Shown here piece by piece: positions 1 to 8,795 of a DNA stretch of 64,000 nt; position 1 is the stretch's first letter; each line of letters begins with the position of its first letter. The notes beneath the pieces are model-generated. The model saw only the letters and a program-made list of their open reading frames with translations. It was not told where the DNA came from and did no database searches. The stretch is from Ramlibacter tataouinensis (lineage in GTDB: Bacteria > Pseudomonadota > Gammaproteobacteria > Burkholderiales > Burkholderiaceae_C). The translations under genes were made by a program, and so were the position numbers. Location: positions 3,125,001-3,189,000 of the forward strand of contig NZ_CP010951.1 in the NCBI RefSeq assembly GCF_001580455.1, given 5' to 3'.

Positions 1-204
1 GCCGAAGGCGGCCCAGCCGCGGCGTCCACGGCACACCTGCACCGAGCGGTCCTGCAGCGAGGAGAACACGATGGCGATGAACACCGCCCACAGCACCGCC
101 CCGATCAGCGGCCACAGCACCACCCCGAACAGTACGGTGACCAGCGCCACCAGCAGCAGCAGGGCCTTGTCCTGTAGCGTCGAGGGGTGGAGCGGTCCGG
201 GCAT
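1..204 (-). CDS. AI-2E family transporter, N-terminal part (cut by window edge)
   Basis: Reading the minus strand from an ATG at 204 gives 68 codons without a stop, running off the window. The peptide starts with a short polar stretch, then a long hydrophobic segment (residues about 14-33) and a second one with the pattern WPLIGAVLWAVFIAIVF, followed by an Arg-rich loop. This twin-helix start with a PL-x-AxxWA core is typical of AI-2E/PerM-type multipass permeases, which are about 350 aa. Only the first fifth is present, so the family call is tentative; substrate unknown. Confidence 0.5.
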   Translation of the reverse strand, partial: MPGPLHPSTLQDKALLLLVALVTVLFGVVLWPLIGAVLWAVFIAIVFSSLQDRSVQVCRGRRGWAAFG

Positions 205-240
205 GGGTTGCGCGGGATTATCGCCCGCGAAGCTGAGGAA

Positions 241-269
241 CAAAGAGAAAGGCCGCCATCAGGCGGCCT
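241..269 (-). terminator. Rho-independent terminator after the substrate-binding protein gene
   Basis: A perfect 8-bp stem (250-257 with 262-269, loop ATCA) is followed on the minus strand by a T-rich stretch TTTCTCTTTG. It lies 60 bp past the stop of the minus-strand gene at 329 and so probably ends the liv transcript before the next minus-strand gene. Confidence 0.65.
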
Positions 270-328
270 GCGGGGTGATGGGGTGCCGGGAGCGGGGGGG
301 GGGCGCCCCGGCCGGCAACCGGCTCGTT

Positions 329-1501
329 TCAGGGTTGCTTGATGTAGTCCGAGACCACCTTCCACTTGCCGTCCTGGATCTGCGACAGCCGCGACTGGTC
401 GTTGCCCAGGCGCTTGGTGGCCGTGTAGGTGGAGCGGGGGCCTCCGAACATGTCGGGTTCGAAGGTCATGGAGTCCATCGCTTTCACGAAGGAATCGGTG
501 GTGAGGTTCGGACCCGCCTTGCGTGCCGCCTGGATGAACTGGTCCATGATGAGGTAGCCGTAGACAGAGAACACCGTCGGATCCTCGTTGAACCGGGTCT
601 GGTACTTGGCAGCCCAGAAGCGGATCGGTTGCGCGGCTTCGTCCAGGTACGGGTGCTGCACCGTATGGGTGGCGTACAGGCCGTCCATGGCCTTGCCGCC
701 CAGTTTGTGGATCAGGTCGGTGTAGGCGGCGCTGGACCCGAGGAACACCGGGCTGAAGCCGGTCTTGCGCGACTCGGCGATGGTCCCGATGGTCTCGCGG
801 ATGATGGTGCCCAGCACCACCAGGTCGCAGCCCGATGCCTTCATCTTGGCGACCTGCGAGGAGAAGTCGGTGGCGCCGCGCTTGTAGGTCGTCTTCTCGG
901 TCACTTCCATGTTGATCGTCTTCAGGCCGGCTTCGGCGCCGCGCTGCACCTCCAGGCCGAAGTCGTCGTCCTGGTACAGCGTGCAGACCTTCTTCGCGTT
1001 CTTCTCCTTCACCAGCTTGGGCAGGGTCATGCGCATCTGGTCGTAGTAGGTCGCCGCGAACGAGTACTTCAGCTTGTGCAGCGGCTCGTACATCTCGCGC
1101 GCCGCGGTGATCGGCATGAAGTTGACGATGTTCTTCTCGAACTGCACCGGCATGGCCGCCATGTTCTGCGCGGTGCCGATGTGGCCGACGATGATGAACA
1201 CCTTGTCCTGGTTCACCAGCTTCTGCGCCGCCAGCACGGCCTTCTTCGGGTCGTAGCCGTTGTCCTCGGCGATCAGCCGGATCTTGCGGCCGTTGACATT
1301 GCCCTGCTGCTCGTTCAGCTCCTGGATGCGCAGCAGCATGCCGTTGCGCGCCTGCTTGCCGTAGCCGGCGATCGGTCCGGAGAGGTCCTGGATGGTGCCG
1401 ACGACGATCTCATCCTTGGATACGCCCTGCTGCTGCGCGACGGCCAGGGTGCTGGCCAGTGCCAGGCTGGCGAGGGCGGCGAGTTTGGCCTTGTTCTTCA
1501 T
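329..1501 (-). CDS. Branched-chain amino acid-type ABC transporter substrate-binding protein
   Basis: A 390-aa periplasmic binding protein of the LivJ/LivK (Peripla_BP_6) type. It has a signal peptide of about 22 residues (MKNKAKL, hydrophobic core, then AVA before QQQG). The mature part starts with the family pattern VGTIQDLSGPIAGYGK and continues with IRLIAEDNGYDPKKAV and AAQKLVNQDKVFIIVGH. I chose the ATG at 1501 because AGGAG sits 8 bp upstream and the signal peptide begins there; a longer reading frame from 1594 has no such support. It is the last gene of the liv cluster. The acyl-CoA ligase just upstream hints that the ligand may be an aromatic or short-chain carboxylate rather than leucine, as in many Burkholderiales; that is inference. 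Confidence 0.9.
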   Translation of the reverse strand: MKNKAKLAALASLALASTLAVAQQQGVSKDEIVVGTIQDLSGPIAGYGKQARNGMLLRIQELNEQQGNVNGRKIRLIAEDNGYDPKKAVLAAQKLVNQDKVFIIVGHIGTAQNMAAMPVQFEKNIVNFMPITAAREMYEPLHKLKYSFAATYYDQMRMTLPKLVKEKNAKKVCTLYQDDDFGLEVQRGAEAGLKTINMEVTEKTTYKRGATDFSSQVAKMKASGCDLVVLGTIIRETIGTIAESRKTGFSPVFLGSSAAYTDLIHKLGGKAMDGLYATHTVQHPYLDEAAQPIRFWAAKYQTRFNEDPTVFSVYGYLIMDQFIQAARKAGPNLTTDSFVKAMDSMTFEPDMFGGPRSTYTATKRLGNDQSRLSQIQDGKWKVVSDYIKQP

Positions 1502-1590
1502 CCTGTCTCCTTTGAGGGGGGCTGCAGTGGAAGGTCGCCTCATTCTTGATGGGGCGCGGGGTGTGTCAAGGGCGGAATCCCGGAGCGCTC

Positions 1591-1625
1591 TCACCCCGCC
1601 TCTCCCGGAAAAAGAGGGCGGGTGA
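1591..1625. repeat. GC-rich inverted repeat between ligase and binding-protein genes
   Basis: An imperfect palindrome with arms CCCGCCTCT and AGAGGGCGGG around CCCGGAAAA. It belongs to the same loosely conserved family as the inverted repeats at 3505-3584, 8306-8329 and 9868-9911. There is no T-run, so a simple intrinsic terminator is not obvious; it may attenuate expression between the two genes. Confidence 0.5.
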
Positions 1626-1631
1626 ATCCCC

Positions 1632-3488
1632 TCACGCGTACATCGCCTCGATGCGCTCGGCGTACTTTTGCTGCACCAGCTTGCGCTTGAGCTTCATGGT
1701 GGGCGTCAACTCCTCGTCTTCGGCGCTCAATTGCGTATCGAGCAGGAAGAAGCGCTTGATCTGCTCCACGCGGGCGAACCTGGCGTTGACGCGGTCGATC
1801 TCGCCCTGGATCAGCTCCTGCACCTGGGTCGTCCGCGTCAGGCTGGCGTAGTTGGAGAAGGGCACGTCATGGTCCTGCGCGAACTTCTCCACGTTGTCCT
1901 GGTCGATCATCACGATCGCCGTGAGGTAGGGGCGGCGGTCGCCGACCACCACGGCGTCGGTGATGTAGGGCGAGAACTTCAGCTCGTTTTCCAGCTCGCT
2001 CGGCGTGATGTTCTTGCCGCCGGCGGTGATGATGATGTCCTTCATCCGGTCGGTGATGTGGAAGTAGCCGTCCGCGTCCATCGAGCCGACGTCGCCGGTG
2101 TGCAGCCAGCCCTCGGCGTCGATGGTCTCGCGCGTCTTCTCCGGCTGGTTCAGGTAGCCCATGAACACGTTGGTGCCGCGCACCAGGATCTCGCCGGTGG
2201 CCGGGTCGATCTTCACTTCGTTGTAGGGCGCGGCCGGCCCGATCGAGCCGGGCTTGATCTTGGTGGGCGTGATGCCGGTGGACGCGCCGCAGGACTCGGT
2301 CATGCCCCAGACCTCCAGCATCGGAACGCCCAGCGCCAGGTACCACTTCACCAGTTCGGGCGAGATCGGCGCCGCGCCGGTCACCAGGAAGCGCGCGCGA
2401 TGGATGCCGATCAGCTTGCGCACGTTGTCCAGCGCGAGCCAGCGCGCCAGCATGAACTTCGCCTTGAGCAGGCTGCCCACCGGCTGGCCGGCCAGCACGC
2501 GGTCGGCGATCTGCGTGCCCACGCCGATCCCCCAGCGGTAGGCGGCCTGCTGCAGCGGCGTGGACTCCTTCAGCGCGATCATCACCGCCGAATAGAACTT
2601 CTCCCAGATGCGCGGCACCGCAGTGCACACCGTGGGTGCGATCTCGCGCACGTTCTCGGGCACCGTTTCCGGGTTCTCGACGAAGTTAAGGATGGCCCCG
2701 GTGTACATCCCGAAGTACTCGCCGCCCACGCGCTCGGCGATGTGGCATAGCGGCAGGAAGGCCATGCGCTCGTCGCGCTCGTCCTGCTGCACCAGGATGT
2801 TGTAGCCGCGCACGATGAAGACCAGTCCGCGGTGGCTGTGCATCGCGCCCTTCGGCTTGCCGGTGGTGCCCGAGGTGTAGACCAGGATGGCCAGGTCTTC
2901 CGGCTGGCGCGCCTGCACGCGCGCCGTCAGTTCCTGGGGGTGCTGCGCGTTGTACTCGCGTCCCAGCGCCCGCAGCTCATCCAGGCTGATCACGCCCGGG
3001 TCCTGCAGCTCGCGCAGGCCCTCCATGTCGAAGACGACGATCTTCGTGAGCAAGGGCAGCTGCGCGCGCACTTCCAGCGCCTTGTCCAGCTGCTCGTCAT
3101 CCTCCACGAACAGGACGCGGGTGCGCGAGTCCTCGCACAGGTAGTGCACCTGCGAAGCCGCGTCGGTGGGATAGATGCCGTTGGACACGCCGCCGCAGGA
3201 CAGCACGGCCAGGTCGGCCAACACCCACTCGATCACCGTGTTCGACAGGATGGAAGCGGTCTCGCCCGCCGCCAGCCCCAGGCTCATCAGCCCGCCCGCG
3301 ATCTCGGCCACCGCGTCGCCGGTCTGCTGCCAGGTCCAGGCGCGCCAGATGCCCAGATCCTTCTGGCGCATCCACACCCGCGGCCCGCGCTCGCGCACGC
3401 CGTTCCAGAACATCTGCGGAATGGTCTCGCCCTCGAGCACCACGCGCGTTTCGGGCTGGATGTGACTGAGGTCCCAGAGATTGCTCAT
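1632..3488 (-). CDS. AMP-forming long-chain acyl-CoA synthetase/ligase
   Basis: A 618-aa member of the ANL adenylating superfamily, which activates a carboxylate with ATP and then makes the CoA thioester. The phosphate-binding loop YTSGTTGKPKG is at about residues 204-214. Other family motifs are MTESCGAST, GWLHTGDVG and the hinge region DRMKDIIITAGGKNITP. Length and motifs match FadD15/LACS-type ligases. The start at 3488 (MSNLWDL) is preferred because the longer frame upstream is translated repeat DNA (PPSRPSPGGG), and AAGGAG lies 13 bp upstream. It sits inside the liv cluster between livF and the binding protein, suggesting that the imported substrate is activated to its CoA ester. Substrate not determinable. 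Confidence 0.88.
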   Translation of the reverse strand: MSNLWDLSHIQPETRVVLEGETIPQMFWNGVRERGPRVWMRQKDLGIWRAWTWQQTGDAVAEIAGGLMSLGLAAGETASILSNTVIEWVLADLAVLSCGGVSNGIYPTDAASQVHYLCEDSRTRVLFVEDDEQLDKALEVRAQLPLLTKIVVFDMEGLRELQDPGVISLDELRALGREYNAQHPQELTARVQARQPEDLAILVYTSGTTGKPKGAMHSHRGLVFIVRGYNILVQQDERDERMAFLPLCHIAERVGGEYFGMYTGAILNFVENPETVPENVREIAPTVCTAVPRIWEKFYSAVMIALKESTPLQQAAYRWGIGVGTQIADRVLAGQPVGSLLKAKFMLARWLALDNVRKLIGIHRARFLVTGAAPISPELVKWYLALGVPMLEVWGMTESCGASTGITPTKIKPGSIGPAAPYNEVKIDPATGEILVRGTNVFMGYLNQPEKTRETIDAEGWLHTGDVGSMDADGYFHITDRMKDIIITAGGKNITPSELENELKFSPYITDAVVVGDRRPYLTAIVMIDQDNVEKFAQDHDVPFSNYASLTRTTQVQELIQGEIDRVNARFARVEQIKRFFLLDTQLSAEDEELTPTMKLKRKLVQQKYAERIEAMYA

Positions 3489-3504
3489 GTGGCTTGCCTT
3501 TCTC

Positions 3505-3584
3505 CTTCCCCCTCCGGGGGAAGGTCGGGATGGGGGCGCTTCTCCACCAAGCGCCCCCACCCCCGCCCTCCCCCGGAGGGGGAG
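3505..3584. repeat. Three consecutive GC-rich inverted repeats (REP-like)
   Basis: The spacer between livF and the ligase gene consists of three palindromes: 3505-3523 (CTTCCCCCTCCGGGGGAAG), 3532-3558 (perfect 10-bp stem GGGGGCGCTT, 7-nt loop) and 3568-3584 (CTCCCCCGGAGGGGGAG). Within a co-oriented operon this resembles an mRNA-stabilising or attenuating REP-type element. Confidence 0.7.
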
Positions 3585-3597
3585 GGAGCGCCCAGGT

Positions 3598-4395
3598 TCA
3601 CCGCCATGTCTTCTTCTTCTTCCACCGCCGCTCCCCGCGCACGCCGGCTTCCTTCATGCCGAGGTAGAACTCCTTGATGTCCTCCTTCTCGCGCAGGCGG
3701 GCGCAGGTGTCTTCCATCACGATGCGGCCGTTTTCCAGCACGTAGCCGTAGTCAGAGACGTTCAGCGCCATGTTGGCGTTCTGTTCCACCAGCAGGATGG
3801 TGGCGCCGCGCTCGCGGTTGATGCGCACGACGATCTCGAAGATCTCCTTCGTGAGCTTGGGCGACAGGCCCAGGCTGGGCTCGTCCAGCAGGATCAGGTC
3901 GGGCGAGGCCATCAGCGCGCGGCTGATCGCCAGCATCTGCTGCTGGCCGCCCGAGAGCAGCCCGGCGTCCTGCCGGGCGCGCTCCTTGAGGATGGGGAAG
4001 TAGCCGAACACGGCCTCCATGTCGCGCGCCACGCCGTCGCGGTCCTTACGGGTGTAGGCGCCCATCAGCAGGTTGTCGTGCACCGACAGCAGCGGGAACA
4101 CCTCGCGGCCTTCCGGCACATGCATCAGGCCCTGCTGCACGATGTAGGCCGGATCGCGCGCGGTGATCTCCTCGCCCTTGAACTCGACGCTGCCCTTGCG
4201 CGGGTCGATGATGCCGGAGATGGTCTTGAGGATGGTGGTCTTGCCGGCGCCGTTGGAGCCGAGCACGGTGGCGATCTCGCCGCGGCGCACCTGCAAGCTG
4301 ACGCCGCGGATCGCCTTGATCGGCCCGTAGGCCGATTCCACGTTCAGCAGCCTCAGCACCGGCGTGTCGCTGACGGCGGGCGGGTTGAGGCTCAT
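3598..4395 (-). CDS. livF: Branched-chain amino acid-type ABC transporter ATP-binding protein LivF
   Basis: A 265-aa cytoplasmic ATPase. Walker A GSNGAGKTT at about residues 46-54, signature LSGGQQQMLAISRALM and Walker B LILLDEPSLGL are all intact. The HVPEGREVFPLLSV segment is typical of LivF. The C-terminus ends in a Lys/Arg-rich tail longer than usual. The gap to livG is 19 bp, so they are co-transcribed. Confidence 0.93.
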   Translation of the reverse strand: MSLNPPAVSDTPVLRLLNVESAYGPIKAIRGVSLQVRRGEIATVLGSNGAGKTTILKTISGIIDPRKGSVEFKGEEITARDPAYIVQQGLMHVPEGREVFPLLSVHDNLLMGAYTRKDRDGVARDMEAVFGYFPILKERARQDAGLLSGGQQQMLAISRALMASPDLILLDEPSLGLSPKLTKEIFEIVVRINRERGATILLVEQNANMALNVSDYGYVLENGRIVMEDTCARLREKEDIKEFYLGMKEAGVRGERRWKKKKTWR

Positions 4396-4414
4396 TGGTT
4401 ACCCTCCGTGTGGG

Positions 4415-5218
4415 TCATGCCACGGCCCTTCTCAATTCAGTCGGCTCGTCGGTCGTTCCGAGGTAGGCCTCGATCACGCCCGGGTGCGTCTGCACCTCGC
4501 GCGGCGCGCCCATGGCCAGCACCTCGCCCTGGTTCATCGCCAGCACCCGGTCGGAGACCTTGGACACCAGCGTCATGTCGTGCTCCACCATCAGCACGGT
4601 GACACCCAGTTCGTGCTTGATGTCCTGGATCCAGAAGGCCATGTCCTCGGTCTCTTCCACGTTCAGCCCCGATGAGGGCTCATCGAGCAGCAGCAGCTTG
4701 GGCTCGGTGCACAGGGCGCGCGCCAGTTCCACCACCTTGCGGACACCGTAGGGCAGGCCGGCGACCATGGCGTCACGGTGGTGCTGCAGGTCCAGCAGGT
4801 CGATCACCCGCTCCACCTTCTCGCGTGCCTCGATCTCGGCGCGGCGCGCGGACGGCGTGAAGAACATCTCGCTCCACAGGCCGGTCTGGCGGTGGGTGTG
4901 GCGCCCGATCAGCAGGTTGTGCAGCACGGTGGCATGCTCGAACAGCTCGATGTTCTGGAAGGTGCGCGCGATGCCGAGCTTGGCGATGCGGTGCGGCGGC
5001 TGGTGCGTGAGTTCGCGGCCTTCGTATTCGAGGGTGCCGGCAGTGGGCGTGTAGATGCGGCTGATCAGGTTGAAGACCGTGGTCTTGCCGGCGCCATTCG
5101 GGCCGATCAGTGTGAAAACTTCGCCGCGCCGGACGTCGAAGCTGACCTTGTTCACGGCCAGCACGCCGCCGAAGCGCACGCTGAGGTCCTTGGCCGAAAG
5201 AAGGATGTCGCCGTTCAT
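4415..5218 (-). CDS. livG: Branched-chain amino acid-type ABC transporter ATP-binding protein LivG
   Basis: A 267-aa ATPase with Walker A GPNGAGKTT (residues 39-47), the LivG pattern GIARTFQNIELF after the Q-loop, and Walker B LLLLDEPSSGLN. The ABC signature is degenerate: the expected LSxGxxR stretch reads LPYGVRKVVELARALC, which is common in LivG proteins. It ends with the long LivG C-terminal extension (HPGVIEAYLG). Only 2 bp separate it from livM. Confidence 0.93.
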   Translation of the reverse strand: MNGDILLSAKDLSVRFGGVLAVNKVSFDVRRGEVFTLIGPNGAGKTTVFNLISRIYTPTAGTLEYEGRELTHQPPHRIAKLGIARTFQNIELFEHATVLHNLLIGRHTHRQTGLWSEMFFTPSARRAEIEAREKVERVIDLLDLQHHRDAMVAGLPYGVRKVVELARALCTEPKLLLLDEPSSGLNVEETEDMAFWIQDIKHELGVTVLMVEHDMTLVSKVSDRVLAMNQGEVLAMGAPREVQTHPGVIEAYLGTTDEPTELRRAVA

Positions 5219-5220
5219 GT

Positions 5221-6297
5221 TCAGCGGAGCCGATCAGACTTCTGGAAGGACTTCTGCCGGCGGAACAGGCCGCTGCGGTAGAAGGGGAAGAGCTGCAGGT
5301 AGGTGCGCACCTTCAGCCAGCGCCCGTAAAGCCCGAGCGGCTCGAACAGCACGAAGCCGATCAGCACCAGGCCGTACACCAGGCCCTGCAGCCCCGGCGC
5401 CTGGCCGATGGCGGCGGGCAGCCAGTCCTTGGACATCGAGATCAGCTGCGGCATGGAGATCAGGAAGATCGCGCCCAGGAAGGCGCCGTGCACCGAGCCC
5501 AGCCCGCCGATCACCACCATCAGCAGCAGGTCGATCGACTGCAGGATGTTGAACTGGTCGGGCGAGATGAACGAGAGCTTGTGCGCGTAGAGCGCGCCGC
5601 CCACGCCGGCGAAGGCCGCCGAGAGCGCGAACGACAGCGTCTTGTAGCGCGCCAGGTGGATGCCCATGCTCTGCGCCGAGATCTCCGAATCGCGGATCGC
5701 CACGAAGGCGCGGCCGGTCGGTGAGCGCAGCAGGTTCAGGATGATCAGCGTCGCCGCGATCGCCAGCACCAGGCACAGGAAATAGAAGCCGGTGCCGGAA
5801 TCGATGGTCCAGCCGAACATGCCGGGTTTCTTGACGCTGATGCCGGCATTGCCGCCGGTGACCGACTCCCAGCGCGCCAGCACCTCCTCGACGATGAAGC
5901 CGAAGGCGAGCGTCGCGATGCCCAGGTAGATGCCCTTCACCCGCAGCGCCGGCAGGCCGACGATCACCCCCACGGCGGCCGACAGGCCCGCGGCCATCAG
6001 CAGCGATACCGGGAAGGGCCAGCCCGCATTGACCAGCACCGCCTCGGTGTAGGCGCCGACGCCCAGGAAGGCGGCGTGTCCGATCGAGAACAGCCCGGTG
6101 AAGCCGGCCAGCAGCATCAGGCCCAGCCCGACGATGGCGTAGATCAGCACGAAGGTGAGCTGCGCCAGCCAGTACTCGGCGAACAGCCAGGGCGCGGCGG
6201 CGAGCAGCACCAGCAGCAGGCCGTACCAGAACACCTGACCGCCATGCTTGGCTAGCTGGATGTCCTGGCCGTAGTCGGTCTTGAAGATGAAGCGCAT
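5221..6297 (-). CDS. livM: Branched-chain amino acid-type ABC transporter permease LivM
   Basis: A 358-aa multipass inner-membrane permease. It has the LivM signature region GLGLMLLAGFTGLFSIGHAA after the first two helices, a central GNAGISV segment, the coupling helix region RSPTGRAFVAIRDSEISAQ, and the C-terminal VIGGLGSVHGAFLGA motif. Pairs with LivH to form the translocation pore served by LivG/LivF. Confidence 0.93.
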   Translation of the reverse strand: MRFIFKTDYGQDIQLAKHGGQVFWYGLLLVLLAAAPWLFAEYWLAQLTFVLIYAIVGLGLMLLAGFTGLFSIGHAAFLGVGAYTEAVLVNAGWPFPVSLLMAAGLSAAVGVIVGLPALRVKGIYLGIATLAFGFIVEEVLARWESVTGGNAGISVKKPGMFGWTIDSGTGFYFLCLVLAIAATLIILNLLRSPTGRAFVAIRDSEISAQSMGIHLARYKTLSFALSAAFAGVGGALYAHKLSFISPDQFNILQSIDLLLMVVIGGLGSVHGAFLGAIFLISMPQLISMSKDWLPAAIGQAPGLQGLVYGLVLIGFVLFEPLGLYGRWLKVRTYLQLFPFYRSGLFRRQKSFQKSDRLR

Positions 6298-6298
6298 G

Positions 6299-6466
6299 TC
6301 AGCCTCCGCCGAGCCGCCTCAAGGAGGCTGAGGCCCCCTCGGGGGGCAGCGAGTACACAAAGTGACGAGCGTGGGGGTGCATTCAGCCTCCGCCGAGCCG
6401 CCTCAAGGAGGCTGAGGCCCCCTTGGGGGGCAGCGAGTACACGAAGTGACGAGCGTGGGGGTGCAT
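6299..6466. repeat. Tandem duplication of an 84-bp intergenic element
   Basis: Two adjacent 84-bp copies (6299-6382 and 6383-6466) differ at only two positions (C/T in the GGCCCCCT region, A/G in ACACAAAG). Each contains the palindromic parts GCCTCAAGGAGGC and GGCCCCCTTGGGGGGC. The element fills the 183-bp spacer between livH and livM. Elements with this consensus are widespread between genes in Comamonadaceae as I remember them; function unknown. Confidence 0.9.
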
Positions 6467-6480
6467 GTCGTCGGTGGGTG

Positions 6481-7356
6481 TTAGACCTTCTTGCGCAGCT
6501 TCTCGCCGAACAGGCCGTTGGGTTTGATCATCAGCATCAGCAGCACCACGATGTAGGCGGCCGTATCCTTGAAGCCTTCCGGCAGGTAGAAGCCCGCCAG
6601 CGATTCGACGATGCCGATCACCAGCCCGCCGACGATCGCCCCGGGCAGGCTGCCGAAACCGCCGACCACCGCCGCCGGGAAGGCCTTCAGGCCGATGAAG
6701 CCCATGTTGGCGTGCACGAAGGTGATGGGCGCGAGCAGCAGGCCGGCGATCGCGGCGGCGCCGGCGGCCAGGCCCCACACCAGCCCATTGAGTGTCTTGA
6801 CCGGGATGCCCATGTAGTAGGCAGCCAGCTGGTTCTGCGAGGCGGCCTGCATCGCGATGCCCACCTTGCTGTACCTGAACACGGTGTAGAGCAGCAGGCA
6901 CAGCGCCGCCGTGGAGCCGATGACCGCCATCTGCTCCACGTTGATCACCAGCGTGCCCAGGTTCAGCACCCGGTCCTTGTACGGCACCGGTAGCGTGTGC
7001 GTTTCGGTGCCGATGTTGGGAATCATGGTGATCAGCCCGCGCGCGACATAGCCGATGCCGATGGTGAGCATGACTATGGAGAACGCCGGCTGGCCGAGGA
7101 TGGGGCGGATCACGATGCGCTCGAGCAGCACGCCGAACACGCCCATCGCCGCGATCGCGCTGATCACCGCCAGCCAGAACGGAAATCCCAGGAAGGCCAT
7201 GGCCGCCAGCGCGCAGAAGGCGCCCAGCATCATGAGCTCGCCCTGGGCGAAGCTCACCGTCTCGGTCGCCTTGTAGATGAGCACGAAGCCCAGCGCGATC
7301 AGGCCGTAGATGCAGCCTTGCGCGACGCCGCTGATCACCAGTTGAAGGACTTGCAA
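6481..7356 (-). CDS. livH: Branched-chain amino acid-type ABC transporter permease LivH
   Basis: A 291-aa multipass permease with the LivH opening GVAQGCIYGLIALGFVLIYK and SFAQGELMMLGAF, a coupling-helix region MQAASQNQLAAYYMGI, and the C-terminal VVGGFGSLPGAIVGG motif. It is the first gene of the minus-strand liv cluster. The 183-bp gap to livM is occupied by a tandem repeat. The divergent gene at 7482 shares its upstream region. Confidence 0.93.
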   Translation of the reverse strand: MQVLQLVISGVAQGCIYGLIALGFVLIYKATETVSFAQGELMMLGAFCALAAMAFLGFPFWLAVISAIAAMGVFGVLLERIVIRPILGQPAFSIVMLTIGIGYVARGLITMIPNIGTETHTLPVPYKDRVLNLGTLVINVEQMAVIGSTAALCLLLYTVFRYSKVGIAMQAASQNQLAAYYMGIPVKTLNGLVWGLAAGAAAIAGLLLAPITFVHANMGFIGLKAFPAAVVGGFGSLPGAIVGGLVIGIVESLAGFYLPEGFKDTAAYIVVLLMLMIKPNGLFGEKLRKKV

Positions 7357-7481
7357 CCCGGTCTCCGGTTGAATGCTTCTGCTTCTGGTCGCGTTATAGC
7401 TTTGCGCCGGGGGCGCCCGATACAGGGTCTGCCCGAATCAGCGCCGATGGACCGGCCTGGCGCCGTGCGGTGTAATGGCGC

Positions 7482-8276
7482 ATGGGCGACAGCGTGCGCG
7501 TCGAGATGTTCGAATCCGTCACGGTGGTGACGCTGGACCGCCGCGAAGTGCGCAACGCGGTGGACAGCGACACGGCGGTGGCGCTGCACCAGGCCTTCCT
7601 GGCCTTCGACGCCGATCCGCAGGCCCGCGTGGCTGTGTTCCATGGCGCGCACGGCCACTTCTGCGCCGGCTGGGACCTGCAGGCGGGCGCCCGGATGGCT
7701 CAGCAGGCGGGCGATCCGCTGGCGGCGCTCGATTTCCAGGCCAGTGACCAGGCCGCGCTCGGGCCGATGGGTCCCTCGCGCCTGCTGCTGACCAAGCCGG
7801 TGATCGCCGCGGTCAGCGGCGCGGCCGTGGCCGGCGGCATGGAACTGGCGCTGTGGTGCGACATGCGGGTGATGGAAGAGGACGCCTACTTCGGCGTCTA
7901 CTGCCGGCGCTTCGGCGTGCCGCTGATCGACGGCGGCACCGTGCGCCTGCCGCGTCTTGTCGGCATGGGCCACGCCATGGACCTGATCCTCACCGGCCGC
8001 AAGGTCGAGGCCGCGGAAGCCCTGCAGATGGGGCTGGCCAACCGCGTGGTGCCCAAGGGCAGCGTGCGCGAGGCCGCGATCGAGCTGGCGCTGCAGCTGG
8101 CGAAGTTCCCGCAGCAGACCATGCTGGCCGACCGCATGAACGCCTACGAGCAATGGGGCAAGCCCCTGGGCGAAGCGCTGCATGCCGAGTGGGAGCGCAG
8201 CCGGCAGCGCATCGGCGACGCGCTGGAGGGCGCCGCGCGCTTTGCGTCCGGCGAGGGCCGGCACGGGAAGTTCTGA
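7482..8276 (+). CDS. Enoyl-CoA hydratase/isomerase (crotonase) family protein
   Basis: A 264-aa crotonase-fold enzyme, probably acting on an enoyl-CoA in beta-oxidation or aromatic-acid breakdown. Oxyanion-hole segments are seen as HGHFCAGWDL and GAAVAGGMELALWCD. The usual two catalytic Glu residues are not both evident (GVPLIDGGTVRLPRLVG), so the exact reaction is uncertain. Divergent from livH, which fits a shared catabolic role with the CoA ligase. Confidence 0.85.
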   Translation: MGDSVRVEMFESVTVVTLDRREVRNAVDSDTAVALHQAFLAFDADPQARVAVFHGAHGHFCAGWDLQAGARMAQQAGDPLAALDFQASDQAALGPMGPSRLLLTKPVIAAVSGAAVAGGMELALWCDMRVMEEDAYFGVYCRRFGVPLIDGGTVRLPRLVGMGHAMDLILTGRKVEAAEALQMGLANRVVPKGSVREAAIELALQLAKFPQQTMLADRMNAYEQWGKPLGEALHAEWERSRQRIGDALEGAARFASGEGRHGKF

Positions 8277-8305
8277 CCCCGAGACCCAGGCCTTGGAGGT
8301 GTTCT

Positions 8306-8329
8306 CCCTCTCCCGCCCGCGGGAGAGGG
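8306..8329. terminator. Hairpin between convergent genes (repeat-family element)
   Basis: A perfect 11-bp stem (CCCTCTCCCGC at 8306-8316 with GCGGGAGAGGG at 8319-8329, 2-nt loop) lies between the stops of the hydratase gene (8276) and the convergent thioesterase gene (8347). It lacks a T-run but its position suits a bidirectional terminator. The arms match the element inside the ABC exporter gene at 9868-9911. Confidence 0.55.
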
Positions 8330-8346
8330 CAGGGGTGAGGGTCGGC

Positions 8347-8760
8347 CTAGCTGCGCTCGGGCAGCGGCCGCGGCCGCCCGCTGTCGTCGATGGCCACGTA
8401 GGTCACGGTGGCTTCCGTCACCTTGATGTAGCGCCGCTGCGTGCGAAAGCGCTCGGCGAAAACCTCGACCTTCACCGTGACCGAGGTGCGGCCGACGCGG
8501 GTGACTTCCGAGTAGAAGGAAAGAATGTCGCCGACGCGCACCGGCTGCTTGAAGATGAACTCGTTCACCGCCACGGTGGCCATGCGCCCCATGGTGTAGC
8601 GCGCGGGCAGCACCGCGCCGGCCAAATCCACCTGCGCCATCACCCAGCCGCCGAAGATGTCGCCGTTGGAGTTGGTATCCGCTGGCATCGGGATGACCTT
8701 GAGAACCAGTTCCTTGTCGGCGGGCAATTCGCAGGCCAGGTCGCTTGAGTCGTCGGACAT
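8347..8760 (-). CDS. YciA-like hotdog-fold acyl-CoA thioesterase
   Basis: A 137-aa hotdog thioesterase that hydrolyses acyl-CoA. It has the family core MPADTNSNGDIFGGWVMAQVD (N and D of the active site) and later VRVGDILSFY and RRYIKVTEATVTYVAID. The ATG at 8760 (MSDDSSDL) is chosen because a GGAG lies 10-13 bp upstream; longer frames to 8823 would run through the promoter of the divergent gene at 8796. Confidence 0.85.
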   Translation of the reverse strand: MSDDSSDLACELPADKELVLKVIPMPADTNSNGDIFGGWVMAQVDLAGAVLPARYTMGRMATVAVNEFIFKQPVRVGDILSFYSEVTRVGRTSVTVKVEVFAERFRTQRRYIKVTEATVTYVAIDDSGRPRPLPERS

Positions 8761-8795
8761 GGGCACAATCTCCATTTCCCAAGGATTGTCGTTCA

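Noticed and set aside
71..1549. 492-codon plus-strand open frame
   Set aside because: It is antisense to the substrate-binding protein gene, which has a signal peptide, RBS and full family pattern; the frame is open because of high GC.
1668..2750. 360-codon plus-strand open frame
   Set aside because: Antisense to the acyl-CoA ligase; translation is His/Arg/Val-rich without any domain.
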